This document shows, piece after piece, positions 1-12,918 of a DNA stretch of 64,000 bases (positions are counted from its first letter, which is position 1; every line of letters starts with the position of its first letter). Below the pieces are notes generated by a model. That model had not been told where the DNA came from, did no database searches, and worked only from the letters and a program-made list of their open reading frames with translations. Origin of the DNA: Opisthocomus hoazin (lineage: Eukaryota; Chordata; Aves; Opisthocomiformes; Opisthocomidae). Both the position numbers and the translations under genes were made by a program. The stretch covers positions 43,482,912 through 43,546,911 of the forward strand of contig NC_134420.1 in the NCBI RefSeq assembly GCF_030867145.1, written 5' to 3'.

Positions 1-2927
1 AATTTGACAGACTGTATCTGAAAAACAATCATCCCCTGACTGACCTCCCAAAACCGATCTTATCAAACTTGGGCAAGAAATTAGCCTTAAATTCCATTTT
101 GTAGAAATCAAAACTAACTCCTTAACTATTTAGCACAACGAAGTCCAGAACAGGTTGCAGTTGGTTTGTGTACTTTTTTATTTTTTTTTTCCAATATAAG
201 AACTCTTTAATAAACAAGTTTTGGGTTATTTTTCAGCTGATATTATAAAGGCAATTAAAGTGTGGGGTGGTTTTTGTTTGGTTGGGTTTTTTCAAAGATC
301 CTTTCATTAGGAAACAAACATAACAAAAAACCAACCCAACCAAATGAGTAAGTATCATATTATGAAAACGTATGTCCCGATATAAGATGACCTAAATTAA
401 GGTGTTCCACACAAAAGAAAACGTATGAATGCAGACTGCAGAATCAAATCTACTTCTGTTCACTTATTTATCTCTACATTTGGAATGAAAGTTACCATAC
501 CTGGGCCAGGGCTATGAAGACCCTGTTATGAAGACAACAGTCTAAATGCAGATTATGGTAGTTATCAGATGCACATTCAACAAAAGAACCCATTAGAATG
601 TCAGCCCTATTATGCTGTCTTCAAAGTACTGCAAGAGGTGATAGTCAATGCATGTTTACTTGATCTTCACGATATATATACTGCTCTAAAATTCTGACAG
701 AAGTCTGACAATACAATGAAAAGTAAAAGATGAATATTCATAATGAAGTTCATGAATGATCAGGCATGAGAAGCAGGAACAAAGAAGGCCTTCAACGCTA
801 TTTTCAGTCTCAGAATGTTAAAAAAGCTGAGAAAAAAGTCTATGAATCAAATAAATAGAATTTAAGTACACCTGTCCAACCTTAAATACATAGTTTTACT
901 GATTTGGAGTTCTCTCATTCAATTAGTTCAGTGATATGGAGGCCAATTTTAAATAAGAAACTACTATTATGAACATGACGCAAGTGCGGAATCCCATAAA
1001 CCACGCTGTGAGACTCTCTATATGAGCTCAGGGTTTCTCAAAGGAGAATTTAAACTTAAAACCCAAAACACGAAACAGTGACTTACGTGCCCTCACAGCA
1101 TCATGACACACAGTTGTCTTCTAAATATTCTCTTATGTGAACACAAGCAGGTTTCAAACAGTTTAGATGAAGAAAACACTTGTTTAAGTTTTGATAGTGG
1201 AACTACATTTTGTCAAAAGACAATATACATTAAATAATAATTGATGGCCAACATGTCATGCCATTTATGATACAATGCAATGTTATACTGTTTGCAGCAA
1301 CTGCAGGAAAGTGGACAGGAATGAAAGTTTTTATAATAATGTTGCAAAGTTTAAAATTTTGCAATGGGACATTTCAGGTAGAATAATTACTATTTATTTT
1401 AAATGATGGTCACAACAAATTTAATAGTCCTCAAGCACACTACTTGTCCCTGTTTTACAGCTGCTTACCTTGCAGAAGCCAGAAAGTAGAAACTAACTGG
1501 TGAAAATATTAGAATCTAAATAAAAGTATGGTTTCAAGAACTTCCTGCATGAAATAACCTAAAGACACAAATTTTGAAAAAGAAACATAAAAATCCCTTA
1601 AATTATCACTTTCTTTTCTTTTCCCCAGAATTCAAAGCATTTGATGTTATTTTGCAGCCACTGGGCTTTCAAAAGTCTAGAATGTAAAGTTCAGTAAGAA
1701 AATCTCAAATAAAAGAAGTCCACTTCAGTATTAGAAAGATGTTTCTAACCCTACAAAATACTTCATGTGAATTTGGTGTCAACTGCTGACTTAGATGTTA
1801 AATGAGGATACCCATTCGCACCCAGATTACTGCTGTAAGTTCTAATCAAACCAAAGACTAGGTAAAAATCCTTACTTCAAAGATTTTGTATTTGTATGTG
1901 TGTGTACGTGCAAGTCATGCAAAACTGCTGAAGAAACAATCAACATGCATTAACTTGATTTTCATTTGTTAGATGTTACAAAGTAAATTCAAATCTTACT
2001 ACAGAATTCTTCACAAAGCGTTATATTTTAATTATGACTTAATTTAGTTAGTACATATTTGCAGAATTTTTCAAAAGAAGGAAATTTTTTTTAACTAAAT
2101 ATCACCAGAAACTGTTGTAATATACTTTCAAAATAAAACCACTGCAATCAAAGGAGCTTCTCTACAGTGATAGTGACTAAGCAACACTTTGTCCACTAAG
2201 AGCTTTGTATAGCTGATGACGTAAGTTACAATAGCACTTTTACCAGGTATTTTAATATTAAAGTTTGGTTTAACTTAAATAGTTCAACCAGAGTAAAGAG
2301 GTATCAATCAAAATGCGGTAATCGCACAGAAAAGTGAAGGGCACCATAAAATAAAGATTATATCCTAAACAAAGGCACAAAAAAGCTGTATTTACATCAC
2401 CAGCATTTTTTATTCTCATTGCCTTAGATTGTAAAAATAATTACAAGCCCATAAATAGCAATTATAGCTTGATTCAAGCTCATGTTAAAAAACAATAAAA
2501 ACCAACAAAACCCCCACTCACAACAGTACTATAGTATTAGAAATAAGAAATGAAGTATAAATGTAAAATTATAAATATAAAAGATAAAGTTTAAATCTTT
2601 CAGAAAACTTCTCAGAGTAGGAATATCCTTAAAATGCAAGTTCATTATTTTTATGCTCACATTTAAAAGCATTTAGCTCTCTTTACCTTTTCAACCTTAA
2701 ATTTGTACGTGTTTTTAACATCTCATCTAGGAAAAGGCCGTCAAAGGTTTTGACATATTCACATTCAGCAGGTAGAAAGTTAAAGTTGGTTGCCCCCGTT
2801 ACAGAAAACAATGTGTAATGAAGAAAAAAAAAAAAAAAAAACAAAAACAAAACTTGTGAGAAAAAATGTCTTCTATATAAATAGGCAAAAAAAGTGTTGC
2901 ATTACAAGATTCAGAATCTGCACTTAC
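1..2927 (-). other. STRN3 intron 8 (partial)
   Basis: AT-rich intronic DNA. I looked on the minus strand for the next striatin exons (the linker before the WD40 repeats) and did not see them. There are only A/T runs and an imperfect inverted repeat near 277-344 (arms tttggttggg and cccaaccaaa). Confidence 0.7.
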
Positions 2928-3038
2928 TCTTTACCCCTTTCTTCCCCTTTCGTTCCTTCTTGTACTGTTCCTTCAGTTTACTTATTAGTCCCTGGTCTAC
3001 ATCCCAAACCTCAGCAGTTGGGGACAGGTCATCTTTGT
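2928..3038 (-). CDS. STRN3: STRN3 coding exon 8 (last exon in window)
   Basis: A 111-nt exon with an ATGTAG acceptor and an AAAGA|GTAAGT donor. It encodes residues 353-388 plus one base: KDDLSPTAEVWDVDQGLIS and then a strongly basic KEQYKKERKGKKGVK tail. The gene continues leftward out of the window. In mammals the exons around here are subject to alternative splicing that separates long and short SG2NA isoforms. Confidence 0.95.
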
Positions 3039-6000
3039 CTACATGCAGCATATTATTAAAAGAAAAAAAATCAGCAATTGGCAATGCAAGCTGTTGGTGA
3101 TTTACTATCATAGCTGTATAAGAGCATTAATAAAAGTTCTTAATAATCTTTAAAGGTGCAGTCTCAGTTTTAAGTTTACAAAATACTAAGTCTCATTTCA
3201 TACAGTTTTCCAAGGCACTGTATAATATCAGTTACATCTTTGAAAATTGTATGTTAATTTGTTACTAAGGAGCAAACAAATTAGGCTTCATAAGTAATTC
3301 TTTATGTTAAATACTTCAAGATACACAAAAATTCATTGGTGTTCAGAAACGATTACTGCATCTTTAGAAAGACAGCGTTAAGAAATTATTCAGCCAGTGT
3401 TGAATAAGCAAATAAAAGTATTCATGCTATATCTCTCATGAAAAAGCAAGCTGAGTAAGTCAGTGCCAGTTTATTCATGAAGACCACCATGCATCCTCTC
3501 GCACTCATTCTACATGCACAAAAAGAAACCTTGGTCTTACATATAACCAAACAAGTCTATAAATACAGTTTTTTACATAAAGATGAAGAAAACTAATTTG
3601 CATAAATTGACATCCCATGGCATTCCAGCAAGTAAATTATAATTAGCAGAAATACAACATTCCATAGCAGTTTCAGAAGACATGTCTTTTTCTGTTTGAC
3701 AAATACTGCAGAGTTAATTATTCTCCAAGAAAAGTCAAGTGTCCACTTTTCTAAACTATCCATCTCAAACATTTCTGGAAACACAGAATTAATAAATGGA
3801 TAAACTTGTTTCTAAGACAAGGTTAATGTAACATTTCCAGGAGCACTTTTGCCGGTAGACAAGTAGGCAGCAACCAGATTGGTTTGTGTGCCAGTTAAGC
3901 TTTCGCTCACAAATTCTTCAGACGTAAAATAATAAAAGGAAGCTCCCCAGTTCCCAACTTCCAGTCATCCCTAGGATAAAATCAGTGTTTTCATAAAACA
4001 GTAGTTTTTGAAGTTATAACCATTACAGTCATAAAAGTGCAAAATAAGAGCCACATACCACAGAGACACATAAACATGCATGTAGGATGCAAACCAGCAG
4101 GAGTTATTCCAAGTACACGTTTCATGACAAAACATGACAACAAATGAGAAGGTATCCTAGAGTAGTGATGCATCTACCAAAAGACCATCATTCCATTAAG
4201 GACGATCAACACCAAAGAGAAACAATCTTGATCAAAGAGGTGGAATATAGAAACGGCAAGGGTGGCGAAGGCATGGAACGGGCAGCATAATGGCAAAGTC
4301 CCCTGAGCTGTCCATAAAGAATGGTGGAGAAGGGAACAGAACAATGACACCCTACACCAAACTGCAGCTACACCTACCCAACTGCAAACCCAAAGACCTC
4401 AATCCTTAGAATTACAGGGCCAAAACATTGACAGAGAAGACTAGTGATTAGTCAGGAGATACAAGAGGCACAGAAAGGCAAGTCAGAGGATACACCCAAC
4501 CAAGAGAGGAAGCAAATTAGGAAAAACAAGAAAAAAAACCTCCTCTAAAACCCAATGAAAGAAAATTCGGTTACGAACAAATTAAATTAAAAAAAATATC
4601 CAAAGTACCATTAATAAAAGGAAAATAATCAGCTAGGTTGCAGTGTTGCAGGGAAGGATTCAGGAATTAAACTGAATCAGAAGCTGAATGTATGTAACAA
4701 CAATGTAATGCTGTTGAAAAAAAAAAAAGCCACAACAAAACTGTCATTCTGATATGTTTTAAAAGGTGTGGTATATTAAACCAGGAATAGTCCACGTAAT
4801 TTAGCGATGGTGATGACAAAATTGAAGTAACATGTCCAGTCTGTGTTCTACACTAAAAGTTTAGAAAACGTCTGCAGATTCCAAAACAAACAGGGCATTT
4901 AGATACCAAGACAAAGAATTTGAAGGACCTGGGTTCATTCAGTCAACAGAAAACAGGAAAACATAAGCCTGGAAACATAATACTCGAAAATAATACTATT
5001 GGCTGCTGAAATGTAGGTCATAAATAGAAAAGTAGATAAACCACTAACTCTGATTAACCAGAGAGACTGTGAAACGAATTTCACTGAAGATTATTAGGAA
5101 AACCCAGCAGTGTTTCTCTCAGTTACGCCTAGATACACTTAGCTATTTCAGAACAGAGCCAGGTAACTAGAAGACCTCCGTAATTCACCCTAGTAGTGAA
5201 CTTCCTCAAATTGCCTGCAGTGTTTATAAGCCACACTAAAGTGACATCAGGACAGTGCAGAGGATCCAGGATGTCCACCAGCCAATATCATTTAGAGGGG
5301 AAAGGCTTTTTTTTTTTAACTATTTAAAAGATGACCCTAGAGACACTGAATTCCAGTCACACTCTGCCACACAGAATTCTGAGCACAGTCAATCATTCTC
5401 TGACTCATTGTCCATCTGTAAACAGAACTTCTGTGTTTCACGAAGACTAGAAATTCAGGGATGAACATGTAGCTATTCATCGAAATCACAAGCAGAATAA
5501 AAAAACCTACATAATATCTGTAATATATATTAATATGTATTTATTCCTGTTTACTTAAGCAAACAGAAGTTCTATATGCATCTTTTTCAGTTCATGGTAC
5601 TATATCACCACAAGGCATTTATAAATTTTTAATCTAAAATGTATACTCTACTGCATACTTCTATTTGTTACTGAACACTGTTTGAATCTGCTCATCTTTT
5701 GCTATTTTGAAGATCAGCTGTTCCTAAGTAAACCAGGTTGCATGACAGGACACTTTAAATCACAATATCTGAAAATAATTTAAGACTCAAAGTATACTAA
5801 ATGAGGCACTTCAAAAAAAACCAAACCAGAAGGTGTTCACAAAAAGCTGTATTATAGGAAGGAAAAGAAAGCAATTCAAACTTCCACTCTCCAATAGCAA
5901 AAATGTAGCTATCAAATGTGGCGATGAAATATTTTAGCATATCTGAAATTAGAATTATAGATAATACTTTGATGATTAAGTATTGAAAGTAATAATAAAG

Positions 6001-8604
6001 CAAGACTAGGCAATAGGTTTAGAGCCTAAACATCAGAAGTTTGGTTTCCAGATACTAAAAGCATTACAAAGAAACACACATGTAAACATCTACATGTTTT
6101 TCAGAGAGCCTGACTCTTTGCAAGAGGAAGACGTGAGAGAATGATGCCAATGACAGAAAAAGTAAAACAGGAAAAAAAAAGCTGAGGAAAAAAAAGCCAG
6201 AAGAACAACTATTTACATTACAAAGATAAGAAAAATATTAATTATAACTGAAATACTGAAGTCAATAGTTGATGCAATTGTTTAGAAAGTAATGGTAAGT
6301 ATTCATTTACATGAAGTTCCCTGTCAAAAATCAACAAACAGATGGACCTGGAGACTTTAACTAATAACAGTTTCACAGAGCTCAAAATAATGTGACGGGC
6401 TAAAATAAATTGCTTTAGGCAATGCATTATTTTATTTTAGAAGGCATTTAAGTGGGACAATATTTGAAAGGCTATTTTTGATTGGTAATAAAGAAGCATT
6501 GACTTTAAATATTTCAAATTTACACACTGATCTTTAAAAAAGTGTCGCTTAACCCCAAGACCTGATAGATTGTATCCTTAAACACCCATTTAAGGAAAGA
6601 ACTGTTGTACTAAAATCGGTGACATACAATGAAAAAAGCATTGCTACTACAGTTGGAAGTATGTCTTCTGACTCATTTAAGTAGTAAGTTAGTACAAAAC
6701 ATACACCAAACTTATGGATATTGTCTTCGTATGCCAAAACTCAGAACACATACTTTAAGATGAAAGTAGGTTTATATTTATTTCCTCCTTGCCACTTCTT
6801 TGCCTCAGACACGAGCGTTTTGCTAATAACAGAATTACTGCAGTTAAACCACTTGTCGCAAAAAAGCATTCACAAGTGTGTACTAACTCCCAAAAGCCTC
6901 TGCCTCACTTTTTCTATGGGTTCACTTACACTGTAATAAAAGACATTCAAACTGTTATCTGAAAAGTGTGGTGGGTGAATTGGATTTTTAAAATAGATTT
7001 TTAAATATTATTGTGTTTTATTTTTAAGTCTGGGACAGCAACTGAATTACTCGAAAACAAGTTTGAAAAATTTAACTTGCAAAGTCAGCATTGCAAATAA
7101 ATCAGAATCTCCCCCATTCTAGGTCACTACCTGAGAAAACGACAGGGATATAACACGCTGGAAAGTAATCCTAGAAAGCAATGACTTGGAATTTGAATGG
7201 ACAAACTAGTTCAGTCAGTTTCAGCAGTCTGCTGTGAAAAAATGGATAAATCTTTGACTGCATGCATTATACTATAATGCTGTCTTTCCTTCTATATACA
7301 GTAGTGGCAAGACTGATGCCAGAACCAGAACTTGCTGCATCACTATACATTTGAAGGGATGTCGCAAACTGAAAGTCAAAACCTTGGCTTCAGGGCCTAT
7401 GAGACATCTTACACTGAGATTTGCCTGTTTGACTAAATAAGATGATGACTAAGAAACTAATGAAATAACATTGCCTTCAAAGGGGAACAACATCAAGTAA
7501 CTAAAATGCTTCTAAAAATAGATAGGCATTACCAAAACAAAAGGTAACAGTTTGTCCAGCCTCATCTTCCAAGTAGAAATAAGACTGAGTTTTAAAAATA
7601 AAGGTGACTAACTCCTTGATACTAATTTCCAGGAAGAAATGCTTTCTAATTCTTGGTACCTTCAAAACCAAGACTGGATGATTTTCCTGGAATATGTACC
7701 AATATTTTGATCTCTGTAGACCTTCATATTCCCTTTGCTCACCAAGGTGTTTAAGTACAACACATTCATTGTCTCAATGACACAAAATGGTCAAACAATA
7801 TGATCTAGTGGCACTTCTTGGCCGTACAGTGAAAGACTTACAATATGCAACCACAGAATTGCCTGTGCCACAGTGCAGAAACCAAGATGGTCAATTTCCC
7901 ATTTCAAGGCAGATGTGCATTACTTGGTTCATTATTCTTTTTCCTACCCAAGTTCTCCCCCTCTTTCAATTTCTTCTTTTGAAACACGTAGGCTCCAGGA
8001 GCTTCTGACTTGGCATATCTTGTTTCACATCAAACTAGTAACCTACTTAATTTTATTATCTACATTAAAATTAAAATAAATAAAAAGTTGGGCCTGTACA
8101 AAAGTGGTTTTTTTCATTCTACTAATGCAAGCCACATCAGCAACAACCTCTACAAACCTCAGCCAGAAAAACTAAATATACCAATTGATCATTTTTACAA
8201 GTACACCAAAGAAATTCATTCAACTTGAGCCTAAAAGTTTAAAGCTCCTGATCAGAAACAAACAGGAAAAAAAATAAATTTAGATGTGAAAGCAAATTTA
8301 ATTCAGCCATAAAGATATTCAGAATCTTAGCCTTTCCTATTCAAAAAAGAAAATATTCTCTTCTTTTAGTTTTGAAATAAAAACAAAACCTGAAACAAAC
8401 GTAACTGTAATTGTATTTTTGGCAACTACAACACCATATATATATAAATGAAAGTTTCAGCATACAATACACTGTCATCTAAACATCAGCATTTGATCAT
8501 CACAATCACCCCACAACCACACCATCTTCGTAGGTATTGCAACTCTTCTGTACTATCATAAACAAATATTCCTTTATTTCTAAATGCTTTTGTTAGCATC
8601 TTAC
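3039..8604 (-). other. STRN3 intron 7
   Basis: AT-rich sequence without a recognisable gene. All open frames are short (under 75 codons) and unconvincing. A short (AT)n tract lies near 8438-8450. No repeat family could be named with confidence. Confidence 0.7.
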
Positions 8605-8746
8605 CCCACTCTGTTCCATCTCCTGAACTTCGAGCTTCTCCAGCCCCCTCACCATCTTCAGCTGTCACTAAAAAATCAAATTCTTTCAAAGCTTCTTCAG
8701 TATCGGGGTCATCTGTAAGGTCAGCAGCTAAACCTTCATTACCAAT
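8605..8746 (-). CDS. STRN3: STRN3 coding exon 7 (linker)
   Basis: A 142-nt exon with a CTTGCAG acceptor and a GTGGG|GTAAGA donor. It encodes residues 305-351 plus one base of Asp352: IGNEGLAADLTDDPDTEEAL and onward to the AGEARSSGDGTEW motif, highly conserved in STRN3. The frame stays open into the intron, but the strong donor and the phase match to exon 8 fix the end. Confidence 0.95.
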
Positions 8747-10235
8747 CTGCAAGCAGATAAACATTTTTCTGCATTTGAAACATGAACACATTTTTCTACT
8801 CAAATACTTAGGTTAGATTACTCTGACTACTTGGTTGCAGAGGAAAACATATTTCAACATGAAATGCAGAAAAAGATGCTTAGATAGTCAGATCTAGAAC
8901 TGCTTATAAAAAAAAAAAAAGAAAAGAGCAGTGCAGTCTAGTGATCATCAGGAAACAACAAGATTACTGACACTAGGTTTGGCAACAAAAACAATCCCAT
9001 ACATCCCAGTCTTCATTTTTTATTTAAACCATACTGATTGAAAAATTTTGTTGATTTTCTTGCAATATCAATAGCTCTGCGGAGAAGCTTTACAAACAAA
9101 CTGTTTTCTACTGGTCAAGAAGCCTTTATTCCTTTTTGCTTTCCAGTTCTATTTGAGGGTTAAGCATAAGCTTGGAAAACACAGTATTCTTACACTCTGG
9201 CAGAAGACGACAACTTTTATAAAGAAAACTATAAATGACCCTTCCTTTTTCAAGAGTCAAAAAATAAGTATAATGTCTTTATATGTGCTTGGAGATTTAG
9301 TTATTAAATAATCTTTTTATCAGGCTATATAGTGCCTTAGAACAAAAAAGATTCAACTGATTGCTTGATTAATCTATTTACCAAAAGTATAAGTTAGTAT
9401 CAAAGGTATGGTGGAAAACCCTTCCTGACAAGCCAAGCTGGGAGATAAAGACTTGCATCAAGCTGAACTAAAGCTGCTAGCTATTTAAGAAAATTCAATG
9501 CAGCCAGAGGAGCCATCGTGCTACAGAATACTGAGCAAAAAGTAATAAAACTGTCAGTACAACGTTCATAAATGAATCTCTTTACATAAAGAAACCCCAA
9601 TGACATGGAGACTCTTGCAATACAGGAGGAAAAGAACCAAAAAGGAACAGAAAATATAGTCTATTCTACCTAGAAAGCCACTCACAGAATGGAAAACTAA
9701 AGCGAAAAATAGAACAGAACAAAACTTAATTGAACCTTAAACAGAAGGTTGCTGGAGACAAGTCTTTGCTAGGCTCTTAACATATTTGTAAAAAGCTGCA
9801 TAAAAGGAAGAATTAAACACGTATTGCGTACAGAACTGATTTTTCTTTTTTCCTACTACATAATTCAGCTTCTTATAAGGAATTGTCCCTGTCTTCTCCA
9901 AAACTCAGGAAGGATGCACATTGTATTCTGCTAGATTTGCCTCCTAAAGGGACCCAAAGTACACAGAGAAGTGGAGACAGCCAAATCAGCGGTTTCTTTC
10001 AGCAATTACGTCACATTTGCAAACAAGTTTGTTGTTTGTTTTTAAGTTTGTAAGAGAACATATTAACTAAACCAGCACATTTACCAAGAATGCATCTGCT
10101 CACAATCCATTCAGATAACGAACGTACAACAAACATGTTAACACGACACACTTATAATCATACGGAAAAAAAAAATTTCCTTTTTTAAAGGGGATGTCAG
10201 ATCTATATTAAAAAAAAATTTAAAAAGTCTTTTAC
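8747..10235 (-). other. STRN3 intron 6
   Basis: AT-rich intronic sequence. Oligo-A runs and no coding or RNA feature that I can support. Confidence 0.65.
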
Positions 10236-10368
10236 TTTGTGTTTCTTATTTATCCGGTGCTTTTCTTTCCCTTCTGCAATATCTTCTATCATGTCACTCT
10301 CCTCTTCTTCATCACTATCATCTGCGTTTTCTAAGAAGTTAAATGTTTCAAGAACATCACCAGAATTC
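10236..10368 (-). CDS. STRN3: STRN3 coding exon 6 (acidic linker)
   Basis: A 133-nt exon with a TATGTAG acceptor and a CACAAA|GTAAAA donor. It encodes residues 261-304, with NSGDVLETFNFLENADDSD followed by a run of four Glu and a basic tail (KEKHRINKKHK). The donor is weaker than its neighbours (A at +4 and +5). Confidence 0.93.
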
Positions 10369-10854
10369 CTACATAAATAAAAACATTAACAGAGAATCTG
10401 TTTCACTTGCTGAAGAGATTTTAGAAGATTAATCAGATTAAATGCAATTGCTACCTAACAGCTTAAGATTTTTAAAACTAGCAAAACAACAAGAACTATT
10501 TGTATGAAGAAGTTTCTACAGCTGCCTAATTCCTTATTACAAAAGCAAGACCCAACAGAATTTTCCCTTAAAATAACAACTCCAAAGTGGTTATATGGCA
10601 AAATTCAGCTTCAATACACTATGTATTTTCCTGTATATAATATATATGTACAATATACATATACGTATCTAATATAGATATATATGTTCCTATGTCTAAT
10701 CAATTTCAGTTATGTTCCTAATTATTTGTAGTCAGCTACACTTACAGGTGTTCAGAGACTCTAGAGCTGAAAGTTCAATGTGGACTGACCGGTACATATC
10801 AATGACTAAGTGAAACACACTCAAACTTTATGCATTTCTTATCTCTTCACTTAC
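10369..10854 (-). other. STRN3 intron 5
   Basis: A short AT-rich intron containing an alternating purine/pyrimidine TA-rich block (about 10634-10691) that is partly self-complementary. Confidence 0.7.
10634..10691. repeat. TA-rich alternating low-complexity tract
   Basis: A run built from tata, tgta and cata steps, partly palindromic, in STRN3 intron 5. A similar tract (atatatgtatgtgtataca) occurs around 60355-60405 in AP4S1. Confidence 0.8.
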
Positions 10855-11034
10855 CTTTTCATTTCCTCTCCCTTTTGTTTTGATGAAGGAGATTCACCCC
10901 CATTGAGGATCTGTTCTAAGTTCTTTGTCTCTACTGAACCATTTGGTTCTGAATTGGAGAGCCCAAGCAAAGACCTTACCCGCTGGGAACGTACATCCAA
11001 TATTGTATCTGTATAACCTACTTCCTGAAGATAC
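10855..11034 (-). CDS. STRN3: STRN3 coding exon 5
   Basis: A 180-nt exon with an ATGTAG acceptor and an AAAAG|GTAAGT donor, residues 201-259 plus split codons at both ends. It starts YLQEVGYTDTILDVRSQRV, the invariant striatin block after the calmodulin-binding segment, and ends in a Ser/Lys/Glu-rich linker (SPSSKQKGEEMK). Confidence 0.95.
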
Positions 11035-11333
11035 CTACATGCATCAAGAGAAGAAAGGCAAAAGCATATTTGAGGGAAAAGGAAATAAATTAGTATTGAC
11101 TGTTAAAAATTCATGCCACTATTCAATCATTTATGGAAAATAGGCTTCATCGCTATCAATCTCATATGGAAAACCTTACTCTACACTACTTAAAGCTCAA
11201 GACTATGAAGTCCTGAAATATGAACCACTGTTTGCCTACTTCAATTACTCCCTTTCCTAGAGTAAACATATATACAGCTCCTCATACTTCAGCGAAAAGT
11301 TTGAATACACCAATATTCAGCGATGTTACTTAC

Positions 11334-11415
11334 TGTCTTAGTAACTGTCTGCCTTGCTTCCAGGTCAATTGGTTGTTCTGAGGTACTGCAGGAACCTCCG
11401 TATCTTTGGTTTCTT
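11334..11415 (-). CDS. STRN3: STRN3 coding exon 4 (linker, first half of calmodulin-binding region)
   Basis: An 82-nt exon with a TTTCAG acceptor and an AGACA|GTAAGT donor. It encodes residues 174-199, an acidic ETKDTE stretch followed by QLTWKQGRQLLRQ. In striatins the basic and hydrophobic QLTWKQGRQLLRQ segment falls about where the Ca2+/calmodulin-binding site is mapped; that assignment is family knowledge, not seen directly here. Confidence 0.95.
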
Positions 11416-12844
11416 CTGAAAGATACAGCATCATAGTTGGGTGGGGTTTTTTGTTCTGATTATTTATTTTTTACAAGACACCAATGAAACTAAAAGCAAA
11501 TCTTACAAAAAAAGCTTTAAATTAAATGCAGTCTTATATAGTGTTTTTTAATTAAAGAATATTTTTTTCCTAAATCATTGCTGGAGCATCAAGCAAAGAA
11601 TTTAACAGAACAGAATCAATTAAAAAATCCTGATCCCTTACATGCAGAAAAGGAACTAGAAAAATATTTAACTTGTACACAAAAGAAAACCATGTCCTGA
11701 TTAGCTCAAGTGTTACTGCTAAGAAAACAGGCTGTATCTCTTTCACAAAGAGGTGCTTAGAAAGCAACATGGAAAATACAGTTAAAATAAGAGCAGCAGT
11801 TACATATACTAGCATTTGGAGAAAACAAACATGTCAAGTTTAATACAAATTCCATCAGTTTACTATCAATAACTAAATATAGACCCACTGCACTTTTACT
11901 ATGGTAGAGACTAAAACGTGGTACAAACTAACAGTTTGGTGATTTTAACATCTAATTTGTAGTGCTTTTAAACACATGTTGAAAATCCCATCACAAAAGA
12001 CATATGAATAATGATCTCTGTTTTCAACCACGTACAAAAGTACCCAAAATGTGGCACTTCTAAAGCAGAAAACAAACAAACCAACCCAAAAACTGGGGGG
12101 TGTAGTTCTGAAGACCACAATTTTAAGGCACATTACACAAATACAGGCCAACAGTGTGACTCCCGAAAGGCCTACATTTCAAGAGAAGCCACGCACAATT
12201 CTGCTTATTAAACAGTCCAATGTTGTTATGAAAAATGCTTTCCTCTATCTGCAATATTGTGAAGAGCAAAACTGTTATGATCAATTTTATATCTACATTG
12301 CAAAATCAGATGCACTCCAAAGTACCAATAACGATAGCCTAATTCTTATCTTAGGACTTTTTTCATTGATTTAAAATAAAACTGGAAGCTCTACAACGTT
12401 TTTTCCAGGCCAATTAAGTAATTTTTTTTTTCATTCTTTAAAAATTAGCATCCTATAAAAGCACTGAAATACAACAGTATTTCTTATGTTTATTCTGCAT
12501 TTTTGCTTTACTTCTGGATGGACGGCACCATGGCAAAAAATATTAAATCCTTCAGGAAGGAGTATTATAAGAAATAATGAGAAGCAGCAGCTAAATAAGG
12601 AATTGTGTAACTTTATTTAAAGCTTTCTTCAACATTGAGAGCTCTTTCAAAAAAAGGTCAATTAATTTTGATTTTCAGATTAAACAATATTTACCCAATA
12701 CCGAACCTTTCCTAGACATCTTCTCTGTAACACATCTAAACGGGACTGGGGGGAAGAATAAAAGTTGCAATAAATCGAACCAGAGCAAATCTAGAACAGT
12801 GTATAAACAAATTATAGTAAAACAGGGTACTGTAAAAAAGTTAC
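11416..12844 (-). other. STRN3 intron 3
   Basis: AT-rich intronic DNA. The open frames seen here (up to 107 codons) show no recognisable protein features and no splice context. Confidence 0.65.
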
Positions 12845-12918
12845 CTGATTCAAAAGTTGGCATTTTCAAGTCACCTTGGTTCAATTCTGTGCCATATTTT
12901 AATTTATGGTATTTTGCC
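12845..12918 (-). CDS. STRN3: STRN3 coding exon 3 (end of coiled coil)
   Basis: A 74-nt exon with a TTTTTCAG acceptor and a TCAG|GTAAC donor. It completes Arg148 and encodes AKYHKLKYGTELNQGDLKM and a few more residues, through residue 172 plus one base of Glu173. This is the conserved end of the coiled coil and the start of the linker. Confidence 0.96.

Noticed and set aside
277..344. Inverted repeat tttggttggg / cccaaccaaa
   Set aside because: Only 10 exact base pairs in low-complexity T/G and A/C runs; chance pairing is likely.
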